Positions 37,334 to 37,579 of a stretch of DNA of 37,579 bases are shown in pieces (the first letter of the stretch is position 1; the number at the start of each line of letters is the position of its first letter). Origin of the DNA: Oligoflexales bacterium (GTDB lineage: Bacteria; Bdellovibrionota_B; Oligoflexia; Oligoflexales; Bog-1112). The position numbers and the translations under genes are program-made. Location of the stretch: contig JABSRF010000009.1 in NCBI GenBank assembly GCA_013215275.1, positions 1 through 37,579 on the forward strand, given 5' to 3'. A model generated the notes under the pieces. That model ran no database searches and was not told the origin of the DNA. It saw only the letters and a program-made list of their open reading frames with translations.

Positions 37334-37353
37334 TAATCGACAAGCGATTAGTC
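37331..37353 (+). other. Perfect hairpin just before 16S rRNA
   Basis: GACTAATCG and CGATTAGTC form a perfect nine-base stem with the loop ACAAG. It ends about seven bases before the predicted 16S 5' end and shares its first three bases with the repeat. It may be a local processing structure for the 16S precursor. Confidence 0.5.
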
Positions 37354-37359
37354 AGTTTT

Positions 37360-37579
37360 AAACGTTAGAGTTTGATCCTGGCTCAGAACGAACGCTGGCG
37401 GCGTGCTTAACACATGCAAGTCGAACGAGAAAGTTCCTTCGGGGACGATTAGAGTGGCGCACGGGTGAGTAACACATAGGAACGTACCGATTAGTGGGGA
37501 ATAACCACGGGAAACTGTGGCTAATACCGCATAATATCGAAAGATTAAAGGGGGCCTCTGCATATGCTCTCGCTAATTG
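37360..37579 (+). rRNA. rrs: 16S ribosomal RNA, 5' part (cut by window end)
   Basis: The universal 5' segment AGAGTTTGATCCTGGCTCAG lies at 37367-37386, which corresponds to E. coli position 8, so the mature 5' end is near 37360. GAACGCTGGCGGCGTGCTTAA, ACACATGCAAGTCGAACG and GGCGCACGGGTGAGTAACAC follow in order. Only about 220 bases are present. A database comparison of this segment would place the organism. Confidence 0.98.

Noticed and set aside
1-37579. tRNA genes, CRISPR arrays, insertion sequences and prophage genes
   Set aside because: No cloverleaf-like segment, spaced direct repeats, transposase or phage protein was seen in any gap or ORF.

Overview
The window is chromosomal DNA of a flagellated Gram-negative bacterium. 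LptCAB and outer-membrane beta-barrels show an outer membrane, MotA/MotB/FlbD show a flagellum, and a five-helix cytochrome b558 SdhC, purSQLF and prkA-yeaH-spoVR are all present. This mix, at moderate GC, fits the former deltaproteobacterial lineages, and I favour Bdellovibrionota/Oligoflexia. That placement is inference; the partial 16S gene at the right edge would settle it. No prophage, transposase, CRISPR array or tRNA was seen, and nearly all genes are intact housekeeping genes.

Layout. 203-6232 (minus): flbD-motA-motB, a 781-residue exported TPR-like protein, then a methyl-accepting chemotaxis protein. 6434-7535 (plus): prfB, which needs a programmed +1 frameshift and a TTG start that the ORF track misses. 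7742-14121 (plus): prkA-yeaH-spoVR plus an exported protein with a C-terminal beta-barrel. 14317-18852 (plus): lptC-lptA-lptB-rpoN-rapZ, in which RapZ has a broken Walker A. 18966-21842 (plus): gcvP, whose 3' end overlaps the convergent ribE. 21827-24998 (minus): acpP-rpiB-glyA-nrdR-ribE. 25256-25987 (minus): rph. 26079-34641 (minus): sdhC-sdhA-sdhB-purS-purQ-purL-purF and an ArsC/Spx-like gene. 34909-36364 (minus): yajC and an outer-membrane barrel protein. 36619-36990 (plus): a small lipoprotein with a CX4CH haem-type motif. From about 37074: an rRNA operon promoter, a structured leader containing a 60-bp palindromic repeat, and the first 220 bases of 16S rRNA.

How the genes work together. 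The first block is motility: stator, chemoreceptor and possibly a periplasmic motor scaffold. The Lpt block builds the LPS transport bridge, with sigma-54 and RapZ encoded behind it as in many proteobacteria, but without hpf and ptsN between them. gcvP and glyA both feed one-carbon metabolism, which purine synthesis (purSQLF) consumes. The sdhCAB module is a respiratory complex II. The strongest leads for new biology are the TPR protein behind motAB, the barrel protein attached to the PrkA-YeaH-SpoVR stress module, the RapZ variant, the CX4CH lipoprotein and the repeat embedded in the rRNA leader.
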